Assembly (NCBI RefSeq): GCF_022524345.1
Contig: NZ_JAKWJU010000002.1
Location: 4,006,501-4,070,500, forward strand
Reading direction: 5' to 3'
DNA: 64,000 nt
Source of the DNA: Streptomyces marispadix
GTDB taxonomy: Bacteria; Actinomycetota; Actinomycetes; Streptomycetales; Streptomycetaceae
Each line of letters starts with the position of its first letter. Positions within the stretch are counted from its first letter, which is position 1. This document shows positions 50,271 through 57,881 of this stretch, piece after piece. Both the position numbers and the translations under genes were made by a program. Under the pieces are notes generated by a model. It saw only the letters and a list, made by a program, of their open reading frames with translations. It searched no databases and had not been told where the DNA came from.

Positions 50271-50759
50271 TCACCGGTAGTTGACGAACTGGAGCGGGAA
50301 GTCGAAGTCCTTCCCCTTCAACAGCGCGATGATCTCCTGGAGATGATCGCGGCTCTTGGAAGAGACACGCAGCTCGTCGCCCTGCACCTGGGCCTTGACG
50401 CCCTTGGGGCCCTCGTCGCGGATGACCTTCGCGATCTTCTTGGCCTCGTCCTGGGCGATGCCCTCCTTCAGGGAAGCGAAGATCTTGTACTCCTTGCCGG
50501 ACGACTGAGGTTCGCCGGCGTCCAGCGCCTTGAGGGAGATGCCGCGCTTGATCAACTTGGACTGGAGGATGTCGAGCACGGCCTTCACCCGCTCCTCGGC
50601 GTTGGCACGCATCTCGATCTTGTCGCCCGACCATGCGACCGAGGCGTCCACGCCACGGAAGTCGTAGCGCTGCGAGATCTCCTTGGAGGCCTGGTTGATG
50701 GCGTTGTCGACCTCCTGCCGCTCGACCTTCGAGACGATGTCGAAACTGGAGTCGGCCAT
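50271..50759 (-). CDS. yajQ: YajQ-family nucleotide-binding protein
   Basis: 162 residues, normal family length. The duplicated RNP-like fold is indicated by [36 protein letters not shown] and the closing [13 protein letters not shown]. Some YajQ proteins bind cyclic di-GMP and affect transcription; this has not been shown for every member. ATG 50759 follows GAGGAG by about 10 bases. It lies immediately upstream of tRNA-Tyr on the opposite strand. Confidence 0.95.
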   Translation of the reverse strand: MADSSFDIVSKVERQEVDNAINQASKEISQRYDFRGVDASVAWSGDKIEMRANAEERVKAVLDILQSKLIKRGISLKALDAGEPQSSGKEYKIFASLKEGIAQDEAKKIAKVIRDEGPKGVKAQVQGDELRVSSKSRDHLQEIIALLKGKDFDFPLQFVNYR

Positions 50760-50948
50760 GGTGAGTTGGCTCCTCGTAATAGATCCGTCAGAGAGGCGGC
50801 CCACGACGCGGACCGCCGGGTCAGCCTAGCCACAGACCAGCCCCCGCACCCCTGATCAACCGGGTGGCGGAGCACCCCCGGTCATCGGGTATGGTTTACG
50901 TCGTTGCCAAGGCGGACCGCCCACGAGGCGGGCCCGGCAGCAATCCCA

Positions 50949-51030
50949 GGCGGTGTGCCCGAGCGGCCAAAGGGAGCAGACTGTAAATCTGCCGGCTCAG
51001 CCTTCCTAGGTTCGAATCCTAGCGCCGCCA
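50949..51030 (+). tRNA. tRNA-Tyr (anticodon GTA)
   Basis: 82 bases. The acceptor arms GGCGGTG and CGCCGCC pair, with discriminator A at 51030. The anticodon loop CTGTAAA gives GTA. A long variable arm marks a class II tRNA, and GGTTCGAATCC is the T arm. CCA is not encoded. Its 3' end is the integration site of the element that follows. Confidence 0.97.
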
Positions 51031-51035
51031 CAGGA
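50990..51035. other. Inferred attachment site (tRNA-Tyr 3' end)
   Basis: The integrase gene lies 172 bases beyond the tRNA 3' end and the tRNA is intact, as expected when an AICE integrates and restores the 3' half. The exact core cannot be set because the second att copy is outside the window. Confidence 0.5.
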
Positions 51036-51039
51036 GTGG

Positions 51040-51084
51040 AACCCCTTCCTGACCTGCTGTGAAGCAGAGTCGGAAGGGGTTTTC
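51040..51084 (+). terminator. Terminator of tRNA-Tyr
   Basis: A 10-bp AACCCCTTCC/GGAAGGGGTT stem (51040-51049 with 51072-51081), with further inner pairing (GAC/GTC, CTGC/GCAG), is followed by TTC. It begins 10 bases after the tRNA, within the element side of the junction. Confidence 0.85.
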
Positions 51085-51130
51085 TCGTGTTCGACAGCGG
51101 GTGTGATCGTGGGGGCGAAAAGCGCACTTT

Positions 51131-51147
51131 GTCTCACCTCGTCTCAC
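51131..51147. repeat. GTCTCAC direct repeat between att and int
   Basis: GTCTCAC at 51131 and 51141, ten bases (one helical turn) apart, lies between the tRNA and the integrase stop. The position suits an integrase or excisionase arm site, but two short copies are weak evidence. Confidence 0.35.
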
Positions 51148-51201
51148 GCTGATCCCAGTCCTGACCAGTGTGTGTCCCCCCAGCCGTCCCCCGGGGAACG
51201 G

Positions 51202-52605
51202 CTACTCGGGCTCACCCCACTCGCGCATCGCGGCATCGATACGTCGGTTGGCGATCTCTCGCGTCTGCGCCAGCACCTTGGCGTACACCCGATGGAGCAC
51301 CGCGATGCTGTGCCCCGCCCGGCGCGCGACCTCCATCGCGTCCACACCCGAGCTGAGCCAGAACGACACGCCAGCGTGACGGAGGTCGTACGGGCGGCGG
51401 GCAAGTAGAGACGCAGCCTCTTCGTCGGTGAGCGCCTTCTCTCGGGCCCGTGCCCACACCTCGCCGTAGCCGGTCTCCTGAAGGACTCCGCCGCGGCTCG
51501 TACGGAAGAGCCGGCCATCCGGAGCGGTCCCGAATTTGTCCAGATGCGCCCGAAGCGTCCGAACGAAGTGGGGCGGGATCGGCACGAGACGTGAATCCTT
51601 CGCCGCGCGGGCCTTCAGCCCCCTCTGTTCGTGCGCGCGACCGTCGTCGGTCCACCCCCGGCCGGCTCGGACGACACCGTGCCGGAGCGTGAGCGTCCCC
51701 CAGCCGGACTCGGGGAGGTGGCACTGCGCACGCTTCAGAGCCGCGGCTTCAGCCGGCCGCATCGCGGCGTGGTAGAGGCAGCCGAAGAAGGCGGCCAAGT
51801 GCTCGCCACGCGGGCCTTGTTCGCGTACGCCTGAGATGAGGGTTCGTACCTGGCGGGGGTTTGCGACGCTCTCGGGGTCGACCTCCTGAACGGATTTGGG
51901 GGCGACCCACTGCACGGCTTTGAGGGGGTTCACGGGAACCGTGAAGTACTTCTTCTCGACCGCGAGTCCCAGCACGTCGCTGAGGCAGGCTCGCTTGCGC
52001 TGAGCCGTACGAGCCGCAGCAGGCGTGCCGTCGAGCTTCAAAGCCAGCGCGTCCAGCGCGAGACGGACGACCTCGGTGTCTTCGAGGCGCGCGACCGGCA
52101 GGGAATGCTTCGTGATCCAGCTCAGCGCCTTTTCGATCTCGGGAGGTGGCTCTTCCTTCCACGTCCCGGCGCTCAGTTCGCCGTCCCAGCGGTTCTTGTT
52201 GTACGCCCAGCCGTACAGGGCACGGCGGAGAACCCTGGTGTCCGGCCGTCCTGCTTGGGTCCTCACCAGGGCCGGTGTGATGGTGGCGAGCGCGTCAGCG
52301 AAGTTCTTCCGTGACTTCGCCGGAGCGCTGTCCCACTTCCGGTCGATGAAGGCCCGAGTGTGCTCATACCAGGTGATGGAGTTCTTCCGGGCACGCAGCT
52401 CGGATACTGGCAGCCCCGACTCCTCATCGAACTGCTCGCCGAGCCGGAGAGCGGACATCAACTCGGCTCGCCTGCCGTCTGCTTGCGGCTTGAGCTTGTA
52501 GCTCTTCGAGTGCTTCCGCTGACCCACAAGCCATCGGAGCCGGTATGGCTTGGGACGGTCACGGCGCAGCTCGATCCCGTAGATCCGTACGTCGTACGTG
52601 AGCAT
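51202..52605 (-). CDS. int: Tyrosine site-specific integrase
   Basis: 467 residues. An N-terminal arm-binding/SAM-like core-binding domain is followed by the tyrosine-recombinase catalytic domain. The first catalytic Arg is in HAAMRPAEAAAL (about 280). The HxxR box is the variant YDLRHAG (about 404-410), and AGHSIAVLHRVYAKVL carries the His and the nucleophile Tyr (about 437). It integrates the element at tRNA-Tyr. ATG 52605 is chosen for the GGAGAG just before it and because MLTYDVRIYGIELRRDRPKPYRLRW is a usual AICE integrase start. A strong hairpin separates it from xis, 62 bases upstream. Confidence 0.93.
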   Translation of the reverse strand: MLTYDVRIYGIELRRDRPKPYRLRWLVGQRKHSKSYKLKPQADGRRAELMSALRLGEQFDEESGLPVSELRARKNSITWYEHTRAFIDRKWDSAPAKSRKNFADALATITPALVRTQAGRPDTRVLRRALYGWAYNKNRWDGELSAGTWKEEPPPEIEKALSWITKHSLPVARLEDTEVVRLALDALALKLDGTPAAARTAQRKRACLSDVLGLAVEKKYFTVPVNPLKAVQWVAPKSVQEVDPESVANPRQVRTLISGVREQGPRGEHLAAFFGCLYHAAMRPAEAAALKRAQCHLPESGWGTLTLRHGVVRAGRGWTDDGRAHEQRGLKARAAKDSRLVPIPPHFVRTLRAHLDKFGTAPDGRLFRTSRGGVLQETGYGEVWARAREKALTDEEAASLLARRPYDLRHAGVSFWLSSGVDAMEVARRAGHSIAVLHRVYAKVLAQTREIANRRIDAAMREWGEPE

Positions 52606-52649
52606 GTCTCTCCAAGAGGAGAGGACCCGTCCAGGGGACGGGTCCTCTC
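52606..52649 (-). promoter_or_regulatory. Alternative hairpins before int
   Basis: Read leftward, a perfect 14-bp stem with a 3-base loop (52619-52649) is followed by CTCTT and then the int ribosome-binding site GGAGAG. The last five bases of the 3' arm, CTCTC, plus the next C can instead pair with GGAGAG (CTCTCC-TCTT-GGAGAG). The terminator-like stem and the stem that hides the ribosome-binding site are therefore mutually exclusive. Confidence 0.6.
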
Positions 52650-52667
52650 GGTCGTGTTGGGGGCTGT

Positions 52668-52856
52668 CTAGGCGGCTTGCTCTTCGCAGGTCGCCCACCA
52701 GGCGTCGAGATCGCTGCGACGGCAGCGGATTTGACCATTGGGGAGCTTGATGAGCTTGGGTGCCTTGCCGCGGGCGCGCATGCGGTAGAAGGCAGCGCGG
52801 CTCATGTCGATCTCTTCGAGGACTTCCGAGAGCTTGAGCATCTTGGGCTGTGCCAT
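52668..52856 (-). CDS. xis: Excisionase (MerR-like winged helix)
   Basis: 62 residues. KLSEVLEEIDMSRAAFYRMRARGKAPKLIKLPNGQIRCRRSDLDAWW is the Xis/HTH_17 pattern: a DNA-binding helix followed by a small wing, ending in the typical DLDAWW. It directs the integrase to excise the element. ATG 52856 lies 17 bases after the rep stop and follows AAGGAGTT, so it is read with rep. Integrase is next downstream beyond the hairpin. Confidence 0.93.
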   Translation of the reverse strand: MAQPKMLKLSEVLEEIDMSRAAFYRMRARGKAPKLIKLPNGQIRCRRSDLDAWWATCEEQAA

Positions 52857-52873
52857 TGCGGGAACTCCTTGTT

Positions 52874-54484
52874 CTACCGGCAGTTGGGGCAGCGGGGGTT
52901 GCCGTAGCGGCCGTAGCGGACGGTTGGGGCCTGGCACTGGACGCAGGGGCCGACGTTGGGCCCGGTGATGCCTGTGCTGGGAGCCGTGTCGGTTGGCTCG
53001 TCATGTTGGGCTCGCAGTGCTGTGAGTCGCGGCTCATCGCGGCTCAGAGCCTCAGAATCGGGGTTGAGCCGCGATGAGCCGCGACTCAGACGATTGCGGG
53101 GCTGACTTGAGAGAGTGAGTCCCGCGTAGGTCGCGACCTGACGGCCGTCTTCGCCACGCGGCTTCGTACGCCGCAACTGCGGGAGGACGGATTGGAGGTT
53201 GCGGCCCAGGATCTGCTTGGTGCCGGCGCGAATTCCGGAGTCCTCGGCCCACTCCCGCCAGGCGTCCCAGACTTCGTCCACGGGCGCGTGGCACGTGGGT
53301 CCGGTCTCGCAGCATTCGCGCACGAACGCGGAGACGGGGGATGCGGTGTCCTGCATGGTGGTGACCGCATCCCGGGAGGTGTCGGGCTGGGTGATGTGGC
53401 CCTTGGCCTCCAGGCGCGCGAGACCGTCCAGGGCCCAGTTGAGGATGCCGGGCATCTCCGCGGCGAGCTTGCCCGTCAGGCCGGTGTCCTCCCTGCCCAG
53501 CCACGACGTGGTCATGGAGAGGACGATGAAGCGCCGTGCGATGACTCCGGAGGAGTCGCCGAAGTTGGGCAGCTCGTTGGAGAGGATCATCAACCGGGTG
53601 GGGAGTTTTCCTACCCACGGGTCGCGGAACTTGCGGTCCACGTCGATGGTGTCCTCACCGGAGATGGTCAGCAGCCGCTCCACGACCTGGCCACTGTTGT
53701 TGCCGGACAGGCGGGCGTCGGAGATGACCGCGAGCGGTTTGCCCAGCAGCGACGACAGCCCGAAGTTCGAGCCCAGTCCGGCGAGGGTGGGGCCTGCCAT
53801 GTTGCCGCGGCCGACCAGCTCGGCCAGCACACGCGCGATGGTGCCCTTTCCGGAGCGGGTGGGGCCGACGATGAGCATGACCTTCTGCTGGTCGGTTCGT
53901 CCGGACAGGACGTAGCCGAACCACTCCTGCAACGCTTCGATGGACTGCGGATCCTCGGGCCACAGTTGGTGCAGGAAGCGTTCCCAGGTCGGGGCTGTGG
54001 CGGTCGCGTTGTAGGTGTAGGGGACGGAGACGAGGTTGAAGAACTCCGGGCTCAGGGGCAGCAGTTCCCGGTCCCTCACGCGCAGCAGCCCGTTCTCACA
54101 GGCCACGATCGGGCTGTCGCCGTGCCTGTCGGGCTCGGTGAGCCAGGCGGGGGCGTCCACCTCGTGCGGCATGAGCGTGAGCGCCGAGAGGGCATCGAGC
54201 AGGTTGCCGATCTTCTGCTTCGTTGGGGCCCAGTCGCTGAGGATGGGCAGCCCGTCTTTCTCGCCGGAGACGTAGACGCAGTGCTCCAGTCGCTTGTACA
54301 GCTCCGCTCGTACCTGCTGGTCGTCCAGCTCTGTCCAGCGCGTGCGGTTCCAGTGCATCCACGAGCCGCGCCAGCGGCGGCGCAGCATGTCCCCGTCCGG
54401 GGAGGCCCAGTCGGCCGCAACGTACCGGGCGACGGCCATCGGATTAGACGGTGCCGGGATCTCCTCCGTAGCTGCGAGGGTCAT
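52874..54484 (-). CDS. P4-type replication primase/helicase
   Basis: 536 residues. The D5/P4 alpha-like helicase domain has Walker A GPTRSGKGT (about 205-213), LPTRLMILSNELPNFGDSSGVIARRFIVLSM (superfamily 3 motif C region and arginine finger, about 295-325) and a following winged-helix segment (HAPVDEVWDAWREWAEDSG). The C-terminus ends in a zinc ribbon CVQCQAPTVRYGRYGNPRCPNC. It should start and unwind element replication. The primase active site is not clear in the short N-terminal part, so priming may be supplied by the host. ATG 54484 follows GAGGAGG and overlaps the upstream gene. A large inverted repeat lies inside its 3' part. Confidence 0.88.
   Translation of the reverse strand: MTLAATEEIPAPSNPMAVARYVAADWASPDGDMLRRRWRGSWMHWNRTRWTELDDQQVRAELYKRLEHCVYVSGEKDGLPILSDWAPTKQKIGNLLDALSALTLMPHEVDAPAWLTEPDRHGDSPIVACENGLLRVRDRELLPLSPEFFNLVSVPYTYNATATAPTWERFLHQLWPEDPQSIEALQEWFGYVLSGRTDQQKVMLIVGPTRSGKGTIARVLAELVGRGNMAGPTLAGLGSNFGLSSLLGKPLAVISDARLSGNNSGQVVERLLTISGEDTIDVDRKFRDPWVGKLPTRLMILSNELPNFGDSSGVIARRFIVLSMTTSWLGREDTGLTGKLAAEMPGILNWALDGLARLEAKGHITQPDTSRDAVTTMQDTASPVSAFVRECCETGPTCHAPVDEVWDAWREWAEDSGIRAGTKQILGRNLQSVLPQLRRTKPRGEDGRQVATYAGLTLSSQPRNRLSRGSSRLNPDSEALSRDEPRLTALRAQHDEPTDTAPSTGITGPNVGPCVQCQAPTVRYGRYGNPRCPNCR
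53023..53088. repeat. Perfect 24-bp inverted repeat within rep, candidate origin
   Basis: 53023-53046 and 53065-53088 are exact inverted copies around an 18-base loop. Each arm contains two tandem units of about 10 bases (TCGCGGCTCA), so four iteron-like units lie in 66 bp. It encodes LSRGSSRLNPDSEALSRDEPRL between the helicase and the zinc ribbon of rep, a poorly constrained linker. Confidence 0.75.
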
Positions 54485-54978
54485 GCGGCGTTCCTCCTCT
54501 CCGGGGCGTCGAAGTCGCGGTAGGGCAGGTCGACTTGCTCGCCGTCGATGCAGTGGCGCCACCAGCCGGGCCGCCCGGGAAGACGGACGGGCCAGCCGGG
54601 GGTAGCGGTCACAGGGTGCGGCGGGCGCAGCTTGCGACGCTGAACGAGTTCGGAATGAGTGGGTGTGGAAGCCAGGGCCCGGCCGAGGCGGGCGGCAGTG
54701 TGGTCGGCGTCGGCGGTCACCTCGCGGAAGTAGGCGATCGGATCGGCGTCGAGGAGCGCGTCAAGGCGGGCCTGTTCCGTCGCGTGCCGGCGCCACAGTT
54801 CGGCGGCCGTGATGACGGCCGCGGACCGGCGTGGGTCACGGACGGTCAGACGAGCCCACTCCGGGGTGCCGTACTCCGGGAGTGCGATGCCCTCGGGGGC
54901 ACCGTCCAGCAGGTTCGTCACCGTGTTCTCCGCCCACACCGCGGCGACCTGAGCCGCGTGCTCGGTCTCGCTGCTCAT
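54481..54978 (-). CDS. DUF2742-like accessory protein before rep
   Basis: 165 residues, mostly helical, no membrane segment. Features are LPEYGTPEWARLTVRDPRRSAAVITAAELWRRHATEQ (about 42-78) and a Trp/Pro-rich end (PGRPGWWRHCIDGEQVDLPYRDF). The pattern recalls DUF2742 proteins, which occur next to replication genes in actinobacterial elements and phages; this is from memory and moderate. The stop overlaps the rep start (ATGA), so dosage is coupled to rep. Confidence 0.7.
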   Translation of the reverse strand: MSSETEHAAQVAAVWAENTVTNLLDGAPEGIALPEYGTPEWARLTVRDPRRSAAVITAAELWRRHATEQARLDALLDADPIAYFREVTADADHTAARLGRALASTPTHSELVQRRKLRPPHPVTATPGWPVRLPGRPGWWRHCIDGEQVDLPYRDFDAPERRNAA

Positions 54979-55064
54979 GCAGGCACCCCCGCAGGGGATC
55001 GCCGGATGTCGGTGGGTTGGGTCATGCTGGATGCCTCCAAGTTCGCTGCATGCGTGCTGGGAGA

Positions 55065-55103
55065 GCGGCGGCCCCCGGTTCTTGGCGGAAGGGGGGCTGC
55101 CGC
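55065..55103 (-). repeat. Intercistronic palindrome, type 1 copy A
   Basis: A 12-bp imperfect stem (55065-55076 with 55092-55103) with a TTGGCG-containing loop, between two minus-strand genes. It is clearly related to the sequence at 55535-55569 (shared GGAGAGC...GGCCCC...TTGGCG...AAGGGG...GCCGC). Confidence 0.6.
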
Positions 55104-55111
55104 GGTCGTGT

Positions 55112-55492
55112 TCAGGCGGAGTCGGGTTCCGGGTAGACGGCGAAGGCGCCACCGGTCCAGAACTTCCTCAGCGGTGCGCCGGTGAGGATCGCGTGCACGG
55201 TGTCGGCGACGTCCTGCGGATCGCTTGCGTCGGCGAGGATCCACTGGGGCATGTCGCACACGCCGCGTTCGTTGGCGACGCCGTAGGACCACATGCCGTG
55301 GAAGTTCGGCTTGCCGATGTACCACTCGTGGCCTTCGTCCAGGCCGGGTACGTCGATGGCGATGGCTTCGTCGTGGGCGTCAGTCACCGTGTGGCCGTGG
55401 GCCTGGATGGCAGTCGTGAACGCTTCGGTCCACTGCTCGGGAATCAAGTCCCACTCGGTCGGATCACCGAAAGAGTCGGTGCGTTCGGTCAT
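55112..55492 (-). CDS. Hypothetical protein of the element
   Basis: 126 residues, acidic, soluble, no signal. It has alternating Trp/Gly-rich strands (HEWYIGKPNFHGMWSYGVANERGVCDMPQW) and a C-terminal FWTGGAFAVYPEPDSA. ATG 55492 follows CGGAGG by 8 bases. It is the first gene after the promoter/terminator region at 55.5-55.9 kb, upstream of the DUF2742-like gene and rep. I do not recognise a family. Confidence 0.7.
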   Translation of the reverse strand: MTERTDSFGDPTEWDLIPEQWTEAFTTAIQAHGHTVTDAHDEAIAIDVPGLDEGHEWYIGKPNFHGMWSYGVANERGVCDMPQWILADASDPQDVADTVHAILTGAPLRKFWTGGAFAVYPEPDSA

Positions 55493-55534
55493 GCTGGGAA
55501 ACCTCCGTAGGTCTGTTCAGGACTGGAGAGCAGG

Positions 55535-55569
55535 GCGGCCCCGGGTCATTGGCGTGAAGGGGCAGCCGC
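55535..55569 (-). repeat. Intercistronic palindrome, type 1 copy B
   Basis: This is the partner of 55065-55103, 43 bases upstream of the 126-residue gene. It folds as GCGGC-CCC/GGGG-A-GCCGC with a bulge. Confidence 0.5.
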
Positions 55570-55665
55570 TTTCGTTCTCGGAGTCAGGTGGCGTCGATGC
55601 CGTGCCTGGCGCTCAAAGCCGCCGAGTCGTAGCGGTGCACTCCCCCCTGTCGATCTGATTTGCCG

Positions 55666-55693
55666 TATGTAGGACCGCCATGGTCGAATTCAA
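55666..55693 (-). promoter_or_regulatory. Putative promoter of the rep-xis-int transcript
   Basis: Read leftward, TTGAAT (55688-55693) and TACATA (55666-55671) are 16 bases apart, an AT-rich exception here. A transcript would start near 55660, about 170 bases before the 126-residue gene. Confidence 0.45.
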
Positions 55694-55868
55694 GCCCCCC
55701 GGGGCCGCATTCGGGCAGGTCAGTGGGGTATAGGGCTGGGAGTCGTGTGTCTTGAATGCGATGACGTCGTTCGCGTGGGTGACCTTCGTTGTGCTTGTCT
55801 GCATCCCGTACGTGACGGCTATAGGTGCGCCCGTGTCCGCTGCGACATGACGCGTGGCAGTGCCACAG

Positions 55869-55894
55869 ACAGGGGCCGCAGTCGCGGCCCCTGT
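55869..55894 (-). terminator. Terminator of the transfer-side operon
   Basis: ACAGGGGCCGC/GCGGCCCCTGT, a perfect 11-bp stem with a 4-base loop, 48 bases after the stop of the 164-residue gene. Confidence 0.8.
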
Positions 55895-55942
55895 TGCGTG
55901 TTTCGGGGTCGTACTCCTCTAATGCCGCAACTTGGTTCCTTG

Positions 55943-56437
55943 TCAGTCTGTGGACTGAAGGCTCCTCAACTTGCCGATCCATAGCTGGTGATGGCCCGCG
56001 TGACCAGCGTCTCCGCCCGGAGCGGCGAGGGAGAGGGCTCCGTCGAGATCCATCTCCCACTCGGTACACATCAGGTCGCGCGATGCGGAGGACAGGCGGG
56101 CGGCATGGCCGGTGCGGGCGAGGTAGGTCGCCAGGCGCCGCTCGTACGCGGGCTGGCTCTCGCTGGCACCCTGCGGGGACTCCGCAGCTGCGGCCCACGC
56201 CCACAGCGTCCGCTTCTCGGCGGCGGGATTGCCGTACGGCCGTGCGGAGTTGGCGCTGAGCCAGGTGTCGAGAGCGGCCGGGTCCGCTGCGGCGAGCGTC
56301 GCGGTCACACGCCCGTCGACGAGGGCCGTCGCGTAGAGGAGGCCGTAGGTGCCCCAGCCGGGGAGACCGGCCCAGATCCGGGCCAGCGTGACCTTGCCGG
56401 TACCGCCGATGCGCTCAGGTGCACGGACGGCGCTCAT
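55943..56437 (-). CDS. Hypothetical protein of the element
   Basis: 164 residues, soluble, Ala/Trp-rich: RIWAGLPGWGTYGLLYATALVDGRVTATLAAADPAALDTWLSANSARPYGNPAAEKRTLWAWAAAAES, then a charged helical end. ATG 56437 overlaps the stop of the DUF6197-like gene (ATGA). The frame continues open upstream to 57031, but that part is Arg-rich antisense-like sequence, so I use the coupled start. Family not recognised. Confidence 0.65.
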   Translation of the reverse strand: MSAVRAPERIGGTGKVTLARIWAGLPGWGTYGLLYATALVDGRVTATLAAADPAALDTWLSANSARPYGNPAAEKRTLWAWAAAAESPQGASESQPAYERRLATYLARTGHAARLSSASRDLMCTEWEMDLDGALSLAAPGGDAGHAGHHQLWIGKLRSLQSTD

Positions 56438-57021
56438 CGGCTCCTCCCTGCGGTGGAGGCGGCGGTGCGCAGGAGGTCGAGGACCTCGTCGCGGCGGCGG
56501 CCGGGGCGGTCGTTCCACTCGTAGTACGGGCCGCGCTGTCCGCGCTCGTTGAGGACGGCGTTGAGGGCTCGGCCGGCGGCGGCGATGGTGTTCTTGTCGC
56601 CGTAGCCGAGGTGGTGGAGTACGGTCTGGGCGCCGGCGATGCAGCGCCGTCCGGATCGGGAGCGCAGCGTGCCGTGCGACCAGCCGTAGCTCTTGATGAC
56701 GAGCGCGGTGAGTTCGAGGTGTTCGGCGACGGAGACCGGGCGAGAGCGGCGGCGCAGCGCTTTCAGTGCGCGGTCGGGCAGGACACGCAGGATGCGAGCT
56801 GGGCCGTCCAACTGCGGCGCAGGTTCGGGCCTCTTGAGGGCTCCGAGGGCCTCGTCGACGAGCTGCTGCGTGGACTTGGTGACGAGCCGGTGGGCAGTCG
56901 GCGGCGTGGTGGCGCGGGCGCGTGCGGCGAGGTACCGCTCGATCTCGCCGACCAGCAGCGCGGCGGACTCGTCGACATCGGCCGGACTGCGGCTTGCCGT
57001 ATGGGTGGTGAACATGGTCAT
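56434..57021 (-). CDS. DUF6197-like protein
   Basis: 195 residues, soluble. An N-terminal helical part is followed by WSHGTLRSRSGRRCIAGAQTVLHHLGYG and YYEWNDRPGRRRDEVLDLLRTAA. The W...G/GRRC...WND-PGR--EVL-LL-TA pattern recalls DUF6197 proteins of actinobacteria and their phages (from memory). Function unknown. GGAGG lies 11 bases before ATG 57021. A 49-bp repeat/hairpin precedes it. Confidence 0.7.
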   Translation of the reverse strand: MTMFTTHTASRSPADVDESAALLVGEIERYLAARARATTPPTAHRLVTKSTQQLVDEALGALKRPEPAPQLDGPARILRVLPDRALKALRRRSRPVSVAEHLELTALVIKSYGWSHGTLRSRSGRRCIAGAQTVLHHLGYGDKNTIAAAGRALNAVLNERGQRGPYYEWNDRPGRRRDEVLDLLRTAASTAGRSR

Positions 57022-57055
57022 CTCGGGTCATGCCTCCTGCGGGGTTTCTCCTGCG

Positions 57056-57104
57056 GGTGGGGTGGGGCGCCCGCCGCTTGGTAGGCGGGAAGCGGGCGCC
57101 CCGG
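57056..57104 (-). repeat. 49-bp intercistronic repeat with hairpin, type 2 copy A
   Basis: Identical over 49 bases to 57833-57881. The outer stem is GGGGCGCCCGC/GCGGGCGCCCC, and an inner CCCGCC/GGCGGG pairing is an alternative. It sits between the stop of one small gene and the start of the next, 35 bases before the DUF6197-like start. Confidence 0.88.
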
Positions 57105-57122
57105 TCTCGATTCGGTACCGCG

Positions 57123-57332
57123 TCAGGAGAAGTTGCAGATGTTGGCGTGGTTCTGGGCCCAGCTCGTCGCCTGGCCCACGGACTCGAAGCCCTTACTGCT
57201 GTCGGTGCAGCCGTGGCAGTACGCCTGGTACTGGAGCACGAAGAGCGCGGTGTGGTCCTTGGTGACGATCACGTCGGCCCCGGCCTTGTTGGTCGTCTTG
57301 GTGATGCATTCGAGTTCGGGCTTGCTCGCCAT
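57123..57332 (-). CDS. Mini zinc-ligand protein 4 (CxGC...HAxxC)
   Basis: 69 residues. It has YCHGC in the middle and ends WAQNHANICNFS. The spacing C-x2-C...H-A-x2-C could bind one zinc. The end is nearly the same as that of the 63-residue protein at 57893 (WARAHANICSSPA), so they are paralogues. ATG 57332 follows AGGAGG by 6 bases, an excellent ribosome-binding site. Function unknown; the place in the transfer operon suggests a role in conjugation or regulation. Confidence 0.75.
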   Translation of the reverse strand: MASKPELECITKTTNKAGADVIVTKDHTALFVLQYQAYCHGCTDSSKGFESVGQATSWAQNHANICNFS

Positions 57333-57361
57333 CGCTTCCTCCTGCGTGGTGTTGGCGGTCA

Positions 57362-57408
57362 CCGGACGGCTGTCCGGCTCCCCTCACCGCCCGGCTGGGG
57401 CCGGGCGG
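57362..57408 (-). repeat. Two adjacent hairpins between small genes
   Basis: CCGGAC/GTCCGG (57362-57377) and CCGCCCGGC/GCCGGGCGG (57387-57408), each with a 4-base loop, fill the gap between the 130-residue and the 69-residue genes. Confidence 0.65.
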
Positions 57409-57420
57409 ATCGGGCAGCCG

Positions 57421-57813
57421 TCAGGCGCGGGTGAGTTCCTTGCGGGCGCGTTCGAGGCCTTCGCAGAGGGCCCGGGCCAGTTGCTCGCGCTGCTTGGCGG
57501 TCGGCGGGTGGGCGTTGGTGGACGGCGCGAGCAGTTCCTCGATGTGGTCGCCGGGGTCCTCCATCAGCGGCCCGTAGTTGAGCCACACGTACGCGGGCGA
57601 GTGCGGGCCGCAGGACAGGCCGCCCAGTCGGCCGCGCTTGAACACCCACTTCATGGCGCGGGGTTCGTTGCCCCAGGGCTGTACGCACTCCTCGATGGAG
57701 TAGTACGGGACGCCTTCTTGGCAGTTGCGTTCGAAGCGCGCGGCTTCGCGGCGGGCCTTGCCGTTACCGCGGGCCTGGGTGAGGACGTTGTCGAGCCGGT
57801 CGATCCAACTCAT
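57421..57813 (-). CDS. Hypothetical protein of the element
   Basis: 130 residues, soluble and basic at the start (MSWIDRLDNVLTQARGNGKARREAARFERNCQEG). The middle has Trp/Pro-rich strands (VQPWGNEPRAMKWVFKRGRLGGLSCGPHSPAYVWLNYGPLMEDPGDHIEELL) and the end is helical. No family recognised. AAAGGA lies 12 bases before ATG 57813, directly after the second 49-bp repeat. Confidence 0.7.
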   Translation of the reverse strand: MSWIDRLDNVLTQARGNGKARREAARFERNCQEGVPYYSIEECVQPWGNEPRAMKWVFKRGRLGGLSCGPHSPAYVWLNYGPLMEDPGDHIEELLAPSTNAHPPTAKQREQLARALCEGLERARKELTRA

Positions 57814-57832
57814 GGCGTGTGCAGGTCCTTTC

Positions 57833-57881
57833 GGTGGGGTGGGGCGCCCGCCGCTTGGTAGGCGGGAAGCGGGCGCCCCGG
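57833..57881 (-). repeat. 49-bp intercistronic repeat with hairpin, type 2 copy B
   Basis: Identical partner of 57056-57104; it lies 20 bases before the 130-residue gene. Confidence 0.88.

Larger units (their letters stand above)
55493..55942. other. Boundary between the two halves of the element
   Basis: 450 bases without a supported gene. It contains the type 1 palindrome copy B (55535-55569), a possible leftward promoter (55666-55693) and a strong terminator (55869-55894). A 63-codon frame at 55613-55804 lacks coding character. This appears to separate the transfer-side transcript from the rep-xis-int transcript. Confidence 0.6.

Noticed and set aside
55613..55804. 63-codon minus-strand gene
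   Set aside because: It spans the putative promoter and lacks coding-type third-position GC and a ribosome-binding site.
55943..57031. One long gene of 362 codons covering the 164-residue protein and the DUF6197-like gene
   Set aside because: The upstream part is Arg/Pro-rich antisense-type sequence in the wrong frame of a recognisable DUF6197-like protein; the ATGA-coupled start at 56437 is better.
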